A stretch of 64,000 nt of DNA from Candidatus Vicinibacter affinis (lineage in GTDB: Bacteria; Bacteroidota; Bacteroidia; Chitinophagales; Saprospiraceae), in the NCBI GenBank assembly GCA_016714365.1, contig JADJNH010000005.1, forward strand, positions 1,650,501-1,714,500. The letters run 5' to 3'. Made by a program: the position numbers and the translations under genes. Positions 6,963 through 14,999 of this stretch are shown one piece after another (position 1 is the first letter of the stretch; every line of letters starts with the position of its first letter). Below the pieces are notes generated by a model, which saw only the letters and a program-made list of their open reading frames with translations, ran no database searches and was not told the DNA's origin.

Positions 6963-9059
6963 TTAATTGTTTTTTATTTCCATTAGAATATCCGCATCGC
7001 ATTTGGGACAATATTCGTGCTCGCCATTTAGATATCCATGTTTTTCGCAGACACTGAAGACAGGTGTAATGGTTACATACGGGAGTCTAAATTGTGAAAT
7101 GGTGCGTTTGATAAGTTTTTTACATGCTTCAGGCGAACTAATTTTTTCGCTCATGTAAAGATGCAGTACAGTGCCTCCTGTGTATTTGGTTTGGAGTTCG
7201 TCTTGTTGATACAATGCTTCAAAAGGATCATCTGTATAATTTGCCGGCAGCTGAGAACTATTGGTATAGTAAATATTTTTTTCATTTCCTGCCTGGATGA
7301 TGTCAGGGAATCTTTTTAAATCTTCTTTTGCAAATCTGTACGTGGTTCCTTCTGCAGGTGTTGCTTCCAGATTATAAAGGTTTCCTGTTTCCTGTTGAAA
7401 ATTTGTGATTTTATTTCTGATCAATTCCAATATTCTTAACGCGAAGTCTTTTCCATTTTCATCCGCAATGTTCATTTGATCATTTGAAAAATTTCTGATC
7501 ATTTCATTCATACCATTCACCCCAATAGTTGAGAAATGGTTTTGAAATCCTTTCAGGTATCTTTTAGAATATGGGTATAAACCTCGGGCAAACAGATCTG
7601 AAATAAATCCTCGCTTTTTTTCCAGACTTGATTTCGCTATCTGTAACAATTTGTCAAGTTGGTTCATTAATTCAGCTTCATTTTCTTTATACAGATATCC
7701 CAGGCGTGCCATGTTAATGGTTACTACGCCAATGCTTCCTGTTAATTCGGCACTCCCAAAAAGTCCATTGCCTCTTTTTAATAATTCTCTTAAATCCAGT
7801 TGCAACCTGCAGCACATGCTTCTGATCGCATTGGGTTTGTATGCATACGGGTTCTCTATTTTATTTCCGTTTTCATCATACATGTATTGGCTACCAATAA
7901 AGTTTTGAAAATAGGATGAACCTATTTTAGCAGTATTTTCGAACAATACATCGGTGTTGGGTCCATTCCAGTCAAAAGCCTCTGTAATATTCACAGTTGG
8001 AATTGGAAAAGTAAACGGCTGACCATTTGCATCACCCTCTGTGAGAATGGTATAGAATGCCTTGTTGATCAATTCCATTTCAGGTTGGAAATGTTTGTAG
8101 GACATGTCTTCCGGATGATTGACTCCTCGTTCCTTGACTCTTTGAAGAAAATCAGGATGATTCATAGATCTGAAAAGATGAACATCGTTTTTGGTAGGAA
8201 TTTGCCCTTTGAGGTCTTCAGGAACCACCCAGTCAAGAGTTACATTTGTGAATGGGGATTGCCCCCATCTTGCCGGGACATTAAGGTTGTATACAAAACT
8301 TCTGATGGCTTTGAGGATCTCATCATAGGTTAACCCATCTTTGAAAACATAAGGTGCCAGATAGGTATCGAAGGAGCTAAATGCTTGTGCCCCTGCCCAT
8401 TCACTTTGTAGAATCCCTAGAAAATTAGCCATTTGTCCCAAGGCCTCTCTAAGATGAGAAGGTGGCTTACTGGCTACCCTGCCACGAACACCGTTAAATC
8501 CCTCGTTGAGCAGCATGCGCAAACTCCATCCTGCACAATAACCTGTCAGGCAATCAAGATCATGTATATGAATGTCCGCATTTCGGTGGGCATATCCTTC
8601 CTCTTTGGAATATACGCTGTCCAGCCAATAGTTCGCGATCACTTTACCTGCCACGTTGTTGATCAAGCCTGCACTGGAATAAGAGGTGTTCGCATTTGCA
8701 TTGATTCTCCAGTCAGATTTGTCAATGTATTCATTCACGGAAAGACTGCAATCTATATAGGTCGTATCTTCATTTAATCCGTGGATGTGTTCACGCTGCA
8801 TTTTTCTGGTATGGCGGTAAAGCATAAATGCTTTCATCACCTTGAATTGTCCGGCCTGATGCAAACTTTCCTCAATTAGATCCTGAATTTCTTCAACGGC
8901 CCAAACTTCCTTGTCTTTCAATTTATGGGCAATTCGGGAAAGTATGTTTTTCTCCAACTTTACAGAAGAAGAATCAAATGCTTTGCAGATGGCATCTTCA
9001 ATTTTGAAGAACTCAAAAGGCTGGTACTGTCCGTTTCTTTTAATCACCCAAGAAGACAT
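6963..9059 (-). CDS. nrdD: Anaerobic (class III) ribonucleoside-triphosphate reductase, main chain lacking its glycyl-radical tail
   Basis: Reduces ribonucleotides to deoxyribonucleotides without oxygen. It has 698 residues: an N-terminal ATP-cone (MSSWVIKRNGQYQPFEF, about 1-95), then the ten-stranded barrel with family landmarks such as the HIHDLD and TVNITEAFDW stretches. It ends in the zinc-site region C-x2-HGYL-x-GEH-x2-CPKC, stopping about 10 residues later at the TAA of 6963. The R-x2-GY radical site is absent from this chain and is found on the next gene. Operon order is nrdD, glycyl-radical protein, nrdG, with gaps of 11 and -8 bp. A promoter and a 20-bp motif shared with the adjacent Rrf2 gene lie 120 bp upstream. 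Confidence 0.93.
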   Translation of the reverse strand: MSSWVIKRNGQYQPFEFFKIEDAICKAFDSSSVKLEKNILSRIAHKLKDKEVWAVEEIQDLIEESLHQAGQFKVMKAFMLYRHTRKMQREHIHGLNEDTTYIDCSLSVNEYIDKSDWRINANANTSYSSAGLINNVAGKVIANYWLDSVYSKEEGYAHRNADIHIHDLDCLTGYCAGWSLRMLLNEGFNGVRGRVASKPPSHLREALGQMANFLGILQSEWAGAQAFSSFDTYLAPYVFKDGLTYDEILKAIRSFVYNLNVPARWGQSPFTNVTLDWVVPEDLKGQIPTKNDVHLFRSMNHPDFLQRVKERGVNHPEDMSYKHFQPEMELINKAFYTILTEGDANGQPFTFPIPTVNITEAFDWNGPNTDVLFENTAKIGSSYFQNFIGSQYMYDENGNKIENPYAYKPNAIRSMCCRLQLDLRELLKRGNGLFGSAELTGSIGVVTINMARLGYLYKENEAELMNQLDKLLQIAKSSLEKKRGFISDLFARGLYPYSKRYLKGFQNHFSTIGVNGMNEMIRNFSNDQMNIADENGKDFALRILELIRNKITNFQQETGNLYNLEATPAEGTTYRFAKEDLKRFPDIIQAGNEKNIYYTNSSQLPANYTDDPFEALYQQDELQTKYTGGTVLHLYMSEKISSPEACKKLIKRTISQFRLPYVTITPVFSVCEKHGYLNGEHEYCPKCDADILMEIKNN

Positions 9060-9134
9060 CCTGATTAATTTTTATATAAAAAATTGAATATTTTATTTCC
9101 ACTCTTTTTTTGTGCGGTGAGCCTTTTCAACATT

Positions 9135-9143
9135 TGTGGAAAA
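9135..9143 (-). promoter_or_regulatory. TTTTCCACA word (near DnaA box) upstream of nrdD
   Basis: Reverse-strand TTTTCCACA differs by one base from the DnaA box TTATCCACA. The same word occurs three times upstream of nrdB. It lies in the nrdD leader, downstream of the predicted promoter. Confidence 0.25.
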
Positions 9144-9178
9144 ACATCGCACGCATCAGTATCGTGTTCATTTTTTAA

Positions 9179-9209
9179 ATAAGATAATAAAGTCTTAAAT
9201 AGCATCAAA
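9179..9209 (-). promoter_or_regulatory. Predicted nrdD promoter
   Basis: On the reverse strand a -33 TTTG (9209-9206), a 19-bp spacer and TATCTTAT (9186-9179) resemble the Bacteroidota consensus, with the last two -7 bases off. The 20-bp Rrf2-type motif covers the -7 box and most of the spacer. Confidence 0.5.
9181..9200. promoter_or_regulatory. Candidate Rrf2 operator, copy 1 (nrdD promoter)
   Basis: AAGATAATAAAGTCTTAAAT. It matches 18 of 20 positions with the sequence at 9672-9691 on the other side of the Rrf2 gene. It contains an AAGA-N8-TCTT dyad and overlaps the -7 box of nrdD. Confidence 0.6.
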
Positions 9210-9221
9210 AAAAGGTTTTAT

Positions 9222-9653
9222 CTAGATTCTCATTTTTCCTGTCTGCACTTTTTCCGCAAGGTGAGCCAAAGTTGTTTTTTGAAATTCCATCTTCATTTTA
9301 CCCCTGACATCTTTCCAAAACATATGCACAGGGCAGGGTTCCCGTTCTCCACACCCCGGCAGACCCAGCATGCAAGTATCAAAGAAATCTTCCCCCTCCA
9401 AAATGTTTATGACATCGATCAGGAATACTTTATTCACAGGTTTATTTAAGAAAATTCCTCCGGAAGGTCCTCTAAGGGATTCTAATATACCTTTCTGAGT
9501 CAGCAACTGGAAAGACTTGGTCAGAAAATGGAATGAAATATCCAGATTCTCAGAAATTTCTCCAATGGTTACGGGTGTGTCTTTTGACTCTTTACCGGCC
9601 ATGTATATGAGGGCCCTAAGGCTGTAAATCGTTGCTTTGGAAAGAACTTTCAA
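9222..9653 (-). CDS. Rrf2-family iron-sulfur transcription regulator near nrdD
   Basis: A 143-residue winged-helix regulator of the Rrf2 family, paralogous to the one at 3423-3854. The helix-turn-helix spans about residues 10-60, then the wing RGPSGGIFLN. Cysteines C94, C101 and C107 (X6, X5 spacing) are the probable Fe-S ligands, so it should sense NO, oxygen or iron-sulfur status. It is transcribed in the same direction as nrdD but has its own promoter. A 20-bp motif lies on both its own promoter and the nrdD promoter, which suggests autoregulation and control of anaerobic dNTP synthesis. That control is inferred from motif placement, not shown. Confidence 0.85.
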   Translation of the reverse strand: MKVLSKATIYSLRALIYMAGKESKDTPVTIGEISENLDISFHFLTKSFQLLTQKGILESLRGPSGGIFLNKPVNKVFLIDVINILEGEDFFDTCMLGLPGCGEREPCPVHMFWKDVRGKMKMEFQKTTLAHLAEKVQTGKMRI

Positions 9654-9671
9654 TAGGTATTATTTTTAATT

Positions 9672-9691
9672 AAGATAATTAAGTCTCAAAT
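9672..9691. promoter_or_regulatory. Candidate Rrf2 operator, copy 2 (own promoter)
   Basis: AAGATAATTAAGTCTCAAAT, 18/20 identical to 9181-9200. On the reverse strand it begins inside the -7 box and covers the predicted transcription start, a repressor-like position. Confidence 0.6.
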
Positions 9692-9716
9692 ATAGAGTTA
9701 TTTTTATATTTTCAAA
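9687..9716 (-). promoter_or_regulatory. Promoter of the Rrf2 regulator gene
   Basis: Reverse-strand TTTG (9716-9713), an 18-bp spacer and a perfect -7 TATATTTG (9694-9687). The predicted start is near 9680, about 27 nt before the ATG at 9653. Confidence 0.65.
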
Positions 9717-9790
9717 ATAAAATGAAATTCTTTATTTCATTTTTTAAAAATAATTGTTGGCAAAGGATGTTATTCAGGAGTGAGCAAAAA

Positions 9791-9828
9791 GAAAAACCCC
9801 GAGATCTTATTTAAAAGTCCCCGGGGTT
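9791..9828 (-). terminator. Terminator after nrdA
   Basis: Reverse-strand stem AACCCCG / CGGGGTT followed by a short T run, about 25 bp beyond the nrdA stop codon. Confidence 0.75.
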
Positions 9829-9851
9829 CATGATTTTGATTAGATACTATC

Positions 9852-12311
9852 TTAACTGCCGCATTGCAGACAACCGTCTTCCATGGTGCAGATTTGTCCT
9901 TCCACGATGTCGTCCTGGCTGATGCTCTTGACAGAATCCATGAGGGATCCCACGATTTCTTTATTGTATGATGAAGATACAGAGACCGATGTTTCTTCCA
10001 GTGTGACGACTTCTTCTACTACGTCATCTACAAATTTTCTCTGATGTTTTTCGCCTAAGGTAAATTTTATTGGGTCTACGGCTGCTTTGGTCCTTAGGTA
10101 GTACATACCGGTCTTTAATCCTTGCTGCCATGCGTGAAAATGCATGGAAGAGAGTTTTCCGAAGGTAGCATTTTCGAGGAACAGATTTAAACTTTGACTT
10201 TGGCAAATGTAGGCTCCTCGGTCTGCGCTCATGTCAATAATTGCTCTTTGACTTATTTCCCAAGCGGTTTTATAAAGCTCTTTCATTTCCGCTGGAATTC
10301 CGGGAATTCTTTGAATGGAGCCATTATGTGCCATCAGCGTTTCTTTCATTTCTGAATTCCAAAGTCCCATTTTGATAAGGTCTTCAAGTAGATGTTTGTT
10401 GACCACCATATATTCACCACTCAAAGTACGTCTGGTATAAAAGTTGGAAGTGTAAGGTTCAAAACATTCGTTATTTCCTAAAATTTGTGAAGTGGAGGCC
10501 GTAGGCATAGGAGCGAGCAGAAGGCTATTTCGCACACCATGTTTCATCACCTCTGCTTTAAGTCCATTCCAATCATATCTTTCCTGCGTTGGGTTTACGT
10601 CCCACATGTCAAATTGGAAGATGCCTTGTGAAATCGGGCTACCTTTAAATGTCTGATACGGTCCATCCACTTTTGCCAGTTCGCAAGATTCGCTTACAGC
10701 AGCATAATAGATGGTTTCGAAAATTTGTTTATTCAACTTTTTAGCGCCATCTGAATCAAATGGAAACCTCATCAGAATGAAGGCATCGGCAAGACCCTGG
10801 ACGCCAATCCCAATTGGACGATGTCTGAAGTTGGAGTTTTGAGCTTCTGGAATGGGGTAATAATTGATGTCGATAATTCTATTAAGATTCCTGGTGATGA
10901 CTCTGGTAACCTCTTCCAACTTTTTAAAGTCAAAAGTTTTGTTTTGTATGAACTTAGGAAGGGAGATGGAGGCAAGATTGCATACCGCTACTTCATCGGG
11001 TGCAGTATATTCAATGATTTCGGTACAAAGATTCGAGGATCTGATGGTCCCCAGATTTTTTTGGTTGGATTTTTTATTTGCGGCATCCTTAAACAGGATG
11101 TAAGGTGTTCCGGTTTCAATTTGAGATTCAAGTATGTTGAACCAAAGTTCCTGAGCACGGATGACTTTCCTTGCGCGGCCTTCATTTTCATATTTATGAT
11201 AAAGCGCTTCGAACTCACCTCCATAGGTATCATACAAACCAGGCGCTTCATTTGGACAGAAGAGAGACCATTCCTTGTCTTCTTTTACTCTTTCCATGAA
11301 AAGATCAGGAATCCACATGGCATAGAAGAGGTCACGGGCTCGGAGTTCTTCTTTACCATGGTTCTTTTTTAATTCAAGGAAATCTTCAATGTCTGCGTGC
11401 CATGGTTCAAGATATACAGCAAACGCGCCTTTTCTTTTACCACCGCCCTGATCCACGTATCGTGCAGTGTCGTTGAAAACTTTTAACATTGGGATGATTC
11501 CATTGGAAGTTCCTCCTGTGCCTTTGATGTAGCTTCCTTTGGCTCGTACATTGTGGATGCTAATTCCTATCCCTCCGGCAGATTGAGAGATTTTTGCACA
11601 TCGGCTAAGCGTTTCGAAGATGCCTGTTATGGAATCGTCTGTCATGCTCAGCAGAAAGCAAGAAGAAAGTTGGGGTTTTGGGGTTCCTGCATTGAAAAGG
11701 GTAGGTGTGGCATGCACAAACCACTTTTCAGACATCAGGTTATAGGTTTCAATGGCCTTGTCGACAGCCAGGCCATGAATTCCTATGGAAGCTCTCATGA
11801 GCAAATGTTGTGGTCGTTCTACGACTTTTTTATTCGTGCGCAAGAGATATGATCTTTCGAGTGTTTTAAACCCGAAATAATCAAAACTGTAGTCACGGTC
11901 GTAGATAATCGCAGAATCTAATTTATCGGCATTTTGGCGAATGACCTCTATGGTTTCATCACTGATGAGACCTGCTTTTTGGTTGGTATTTGGATCAACA
12001 TAATTGTACAAGGCCTCCATGGTTTCCGAGAAGGACTTGTTGGTGTTCTTGTGTAGGTTAGAGATGGCAATGCGTGCGGCCAGTAGGGCATAGTCCGGAT
12101 GCACAGCAGCAAAAGAAGCAGCTGTTTCGGCTGCGAGATTATCCAGTTCGGAAGTGCTTACACCATTGAACAATCCGAGGATGACTTTTTTGGAGATCTC
12201 AATGGCGTCTACAAAATTTGCATCAAGACCGTAACATAGTTTTTTAATTCTTGCGGTGATCTTATCGAAACTTACGTCTTCGCGTTTGCCATTGCGTTTA
12301 ATTACTTGCAT
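9852..12311 (-). CDS. nrdA: Class Ia ribonucleoside-diphosphate reductase, alpha subunit
   Basis: Catalytic subunit of the oxygen-dependent reductase that makes dNDPs in the cytoplasm. It has 819 residues. The N-terminal ATP-cone ([19 protein letters not shown]) and the body are strikingly close to eukaryotic RRM1, as known for one class Ia subgroup in bacteria. Visible active-site elements are LSSCFLL (redox cysteine), SNLCTEI (N, radical C, E) and [10 protein letters not shown] (second redox cysteine). The C-terminal shuttle pair is C814-x2-C817 in CLQCGS, close to the end. It follows nrdB by 54 bp with no terminator between, so nrdB-nrdA is one operon. The anaerobic enzyme lies just downstream behind a terminator. 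Confidence 0.96.
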   Translation of the reverse strand: MQVIKRNGKREDVSFDKITARIKKLCYGLDANFVDAIEISKKVILGLFNGVSTSELDNLAAETAASFAAVHPDYALLAARIAISNLHKNTNKSFSETMEALYNYVDPNTNQKAGLISDETIEVIRQNADKLDSAIIYDRDYSFDYFGFKTLERSYLLRTNKKVVERPQHLLMRASIGIHGLAVDKAIETYNLMSEKWFVHATPTLFNAGTPKPQLSSCFLLSMTDDSITGIFETLSRCAKISQSAGGIGISIHNVRAKGSYIKGTGGTSNGIIPMLKVFNDTARYVDQGGGKRKGAFAVYLEPWHADIEDFLELKKNHGKEELRARDLFYAMWIPDLFMERVKEDKEWSLFCPNEAPGLYDTYGGEFEALYHKYENEGRARKVIRAQELWFNILESQIETGTPYILFKDAANKKSNQKNLGTIRSSNLCTEIIEYTAPDEVAVCNLASISLPKFIQNKTFDFKKLEEVTRVITRNLNRIIDINYYPIPEAQNSNFRHRPIGIGVQGLADAFILMRFPFDSDGAKKLNKQIFETIYYAAVSESCELAKVDGPYQTFKGSPISQGIFQFDMWDVNPTQERYDWNGLKAEVMKHGVRNSLLLAPMPTASTSQILGNNECFEPYTSNFYTRRTLSGEYMVVNKHLLEDLIKMGLWNSEMKETLMAHNGSIQRIPGIPAEMKELYKTAWEISQRAIIDMSADRGAYICQSQSLNLFLENATFGKLSSMHFHAWQQGLKTGMYYLRTKAAVDPIKFTLGEKHQRKFVDDVVEEVVTLEETSVSVSSSYNKEIVGSLMDSVKSISQDDIVEGQICTMEDGCLQCGS

Positions 12312-12365
12312 AGTGAGCTTGAGTTGAAAAGGTTAAAGAATAGGTTTTTACTGTGAAAAATTCGT

Positions 12366-13343
12366 TTAGAACTCTTCGTCAATGGTGAATACCTTTTTTT
12401 CGTGCCCGGCGGTTACCCCGGCTTTTTGATAATCACCCACCCTCTTTTCAAAGAAATTGGTTTTACCTTGCATGGAAATTAAATCCATCCATGCGAATGG
12501 ATTGTCTTTAAAGTATACTTTTTCATTTCCTAATGAAACCAGTAGCCTGTCTGCAACAAACTCAATGTATTCGCACATGAGTTCAGCATTCATTCCGATG
12601 AGTGCTACAGGGATAGAATCGGTTACAAATATTTTTTCGATTTCCACCGCTTCTGTGATGATGGTGCGGATGGTCTCTTTAGGAAGTTTATTTTCAATGT
12701 GTTGGTTGTAAAGAAGACAAGCAAAATCACAATGCATGCCTTCATCCCGGGAAATCAGTTCATTGGAAAAGCTTAAACCGGGCATTAAACCTCTCTTTTT
12801 AAGCCAGAAAATTGAACAGAATGATCCACTGAAGAAGATACCTTCAACAGCGGCGAAGGCTACTAATTGTTCTACAAAATTTCCCTGGCTGATCCATCGG
12901 AGTGCCCAATCGGCTTTTTTGCGAACACAATCCAAATTGTCAATGGCATGAAAGAGGAAATCTTTTTCTTTATTGTCTTTAATGTATGTATCAATTAGAA
13001 GAGAATATGTTTCAGAATGGATGTTTTCCATCATGATCTGAAACCCGTAGAAGAATTTTGCCTCGGTGTATTGTACAGTGCGGACCATATTTTCTGCAAG
13101 ATTTTCATTGACGATTCCGTCACTTGCTGCAAAGAAGGCCAGTACATGTTTGATGAAATGTTTTTCGTCGTCGTTCAGCTTAGTTTCCCAATCTGTAAGA
13201 TCCGCCTGAAGGTCAATCTCTTCCGGAGTCCAAAAGCAGGCCTCTGCATTTTTGTAAAATTTCCATATATCATCGTGTTCAATTGGGAAAAGTACAAATC
13301 GGTTGGGATTTTCTTTGAGTAGCGGTTCTATATGGTTGTTCAT
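12366..13343 (-). CDS. nrdB: Class Ia ribonucleoside-diphosphate reductase, beta subunit
   Basis: Radical-generating subunit, 325 residues, ferritin-like fold with a diiron-tyrosyl cofactor. Ligand motifs are intact: the Asp in LQADLTDW, Glu in [12 protein letters not shown] in [10 protein letters not shown] (which also supplies the radical tyrosine), Glu in [10 protein letters not shown], and E/H in [10 protein letters not shown]. As with NrdA, the sequence is of the eukaryote-like type ([21 protein letters not shown]). The C-terminus FTIDEEF is the expected alpha-binding tail. First gene of the operon. A -7 box TAATTTTG lies at 13391-13398, and DnaA-box-like words lie 240-320 bp upstream. 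Confidence 0.96.
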   Translation of the reverse strand: MNNHIEPLLKENPNRFVLFPIEHDDIWKFYKNAEACFWTPEEIDLQADLTDWETKLNDDEKHFIKHVLAFFAASDGIVNENLAENMVRTVQYTEAKFFYGFQIMMENIHSETYSLLIDTYIKDNKEKDFLFHAIDNLDCVRKKADWALRWISQGNFVEQLVAFAAVEGIFFSGSFCSIFWLKKRGLMPGLSFSNELISRDEGMHCDFACLLYNQHIENKLPKETIRTIITEAVEIEKIFVTDSIPVALIGMNAELMCEYIEFVADRLLVSLGNEKVYFKDNPFAWMDLISMQGKTNFFEKRVGDYQKAGVTAGHEKKVFTIDEEF

Positions 13344-13390
13344 TTGATCTGAAATTGATGTGGTTCTTACTGTTTTCTCAAAAGAGGGCT

Positions 13391-13398
13391 CAAAATTA
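13391..13398 (-). promoter_or_regulatory. -7 element of the nrdBA promoter
   Basis: Reverse-strand TAATTTTG fits TAnnTTTG. The start would be about 40 nt upstream of the nrdB ATG. Confidence 0.5.
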
Positions 13399-13580
13399 TC
13401 GAATCTCTCCTGAATATATATTAATAAATTAGATATATTTTTTTTTAATATTTGTTAGACTTTGATTTTTAGAATTTAGAAGGCTAAATTTCTTTAAATC
13501 AACTTAAAAAAAACATATTAACATTTATTATTATATCTTGAGTCAAAGATAATCTGATGCCGTACTAAATGCCCGATTAC

Positions 13581-13601
13581 TTTTCCACATATTGTGGAAA
13601 A
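13581..13601. promoter_or_regulatory. Perfect 9-bp inverted repeat TTTTCCACA-TAT-TGTGGAAAA upstream of nrdB
   Basis: A perfect palindrome with a 3-bp centre. Each arm is one base from the DnaA box TTATCCACA; a third arm (TGTGGAAAA) is at 13655-13663. In Escherichia coli, DnaA does regulate nrdAB. The core CCACATATTGTGG also loosely recalls an NrdR box, though the usual two-box spacing is not present. The rest of the 13399-13771 gap is AT-rich with no gene. Confidence 0.45.
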
Positions 13602-13771
13602 CTTTAATAAGATGAAGAGGTTTAGTGAATTATAAAAAATAAAAAAATGAGAATTGTGGAAAACACATTTGCAATGGTCATTATGTATAAAAATACAAAT
13701 CCCTGTAAATTAGATATGTGTTAAAAAAAATATATAAATTGTGAATTTTTCTCTTTTGGTGCGGTTTCACC

Positions 13772-14725
13772 TTATAAAACATCTTTGACTTTAAAAAACC
13801 AGGCAAGACCTAAGCTGAAGCTGATGGAAAGAAAAAGGATGATGTAAAAGGAGTAGGCAGAGTCCCCTAACCAAAAAGGTAGGTGGACGTTCATTCCGAA
13901 AAAACTTGCCACCAAGGTAGGCACCATCAATATGATGGTTATGACTGTAAGTCTGTTTACAAATTTGTTGAGATTGTTGGATATAATAGATGCATATGCC
14001 TCCATAGTACCATTGAGGATATTGGTATAAAGTTGTGCCACCTCCCGCGCCTGATTGTTGTCTACAATGATATCTTCAAACAAATCTAAAAGGTCTTCAT
14101 TGTCTTTAATGCCAAGGAAATCAGTCCTTCTCATTTTAATTTTAAGCAGTTCATTGGCATTCAGGGAGTTGACAAAATAAACCAAACTTTTTTCAATTCT
14201 CAAAAGACTTTTTAACTCCCCACTTCGGCTGGAGTGGTATAATTCCTCTTCAATAAGGCTTCTTCGCAGATTTAATTTCTTGAGATAGTCCAGGAAAAGT
14301 AAAACTGTTTGCTCGAATAACTGAAGAATGAATAAACGTTCATTTCTGGGATCAAATCCTTTAATCTTGAAATGGCAGAATTTCTCTAAAACGGGATTGT
14401 CCCAGGCTGATACGGTAATAATTTTACCCTGACAAAGGATAATGCCGACAGGTATGGTAATGAAAATAGGATCGTTTTCCTTCTCAGTTTCATTGACCAC
14501 TGGTGTATGAAAAATAATACTTCGCGCTTCGTCGTATTTCTCATAGCGAGCACGTTCTTCAATATCCAGTGGGTCGGTAAGAAAGTCTGTTGAAATCTTG
14601 AGTGTTGTTGCCAACTGCTCCAGTTCTCCATCCTGATAAGGTGGAGAAAGGTTAACCCAGGAGGCTTCTTTCAGCAAATCCAATTCCTGGAAAACTCCAT
14701 CGCTTATGCCAAAGTAACGGATCAT
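13772..14725 (-). CDS. corA: CorA-type magnesium/divalent cation channel
   Basis: A 317-residue inner-membrane cation channel. A long cytoplasmic N-terminal domain (about 1-250) is followed by two C-terminal helices. The GMN selectivity motif (FFGMNV) at the end of helix one is diagnostic, and the short loop after it (HLPFWLGD) carries an acidic residue. It works as a pentamer for Mg2+ uptake. It is monocistronic, with a -7 box at 14783-14790. Confidence 0.93.
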   Translation of the reverse strand: MIRYFGISDGVFQELDLLKEASWVNLSPPYQDGELEQLATTLKISTDFLTDPLDIEERARYEKYDEARSIIFHTPVVNETEKENDPIFITIPVGIILCQGKIITVSAWDNPVLEKFCHFKIKGFDPRNERLFILQLFEQTVLLFLDYLKKLNLRRSLIEEELYHSSRSGELKSLLRIEKSLVYFVNSLNANELLKIKMRRTDFLGIKDNEDLLDLFEDIIVDNNQAREVAQLYTNILNGTMEAYASIISNNLNKFVNRLTVITIILMVPTLVASFFGMNVHLPFWLGDSAYSFYIILFLSISFSLGLAWFFKVKDVL

Positions 14726-14782
14726 CTTTTGTGTTTTCTGAAAGTAATTGAATCATAATAATAATGGCATTAGCTGCTATGG

Positions 14783-14790
14783 CAAAGTTA
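14783..14790 (-). promoter_or_regulatory. -7 element upstream of corA
   Basis: Reverse-strand TAACTTTG matches TAnnTTTG, about 58 bp before the ATG. Confidence 0.45.
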
Positions 14791-14912
14791 CAAAAACCAA
14801 GCCAATTAATCTAGCTTAAATGACCCTGGAGCAAACTTAATTTTACCTCCAAGCAAGTCCGGGTCTGCCACTTTGTTTGGCAATAACCCTGTAAAAGAAA
14901 TCTGCATAAAAG

Positions 14913-14946
14913 AAAAAGACCCCGCTTCGTTAAGCAGGGTCTTTTT
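14913..14946 (-). terminator. Terminator after the 1,714-residue secreted protein gene
   Basis: AAAAAGACCC and GCTT pair with AAGC and GGGTCTTTTT around a CGTT loop. Strong and symmetric, with T runs on both strands. Confidence 0.88.
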
Positions 14947-14999
14947 CAATACTATAATAATCTTATGTCTTTTCCCATTTTATGGGATTTTAGCCAGGA

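Noticed and set aside
10821..11372. 183-codon plus-strand frame inside nrdA
   Set aside because: It is antisense to well-conserved NrdA active-site sequence; no independent evidence.
13581..13601. NrdR box as the only explanation of the palindrome before nrdB
   Set aside because: The usual two-box layout with about 31-bp spacing is absent and the arms fit the DnaA box better; kept only as an alternative.
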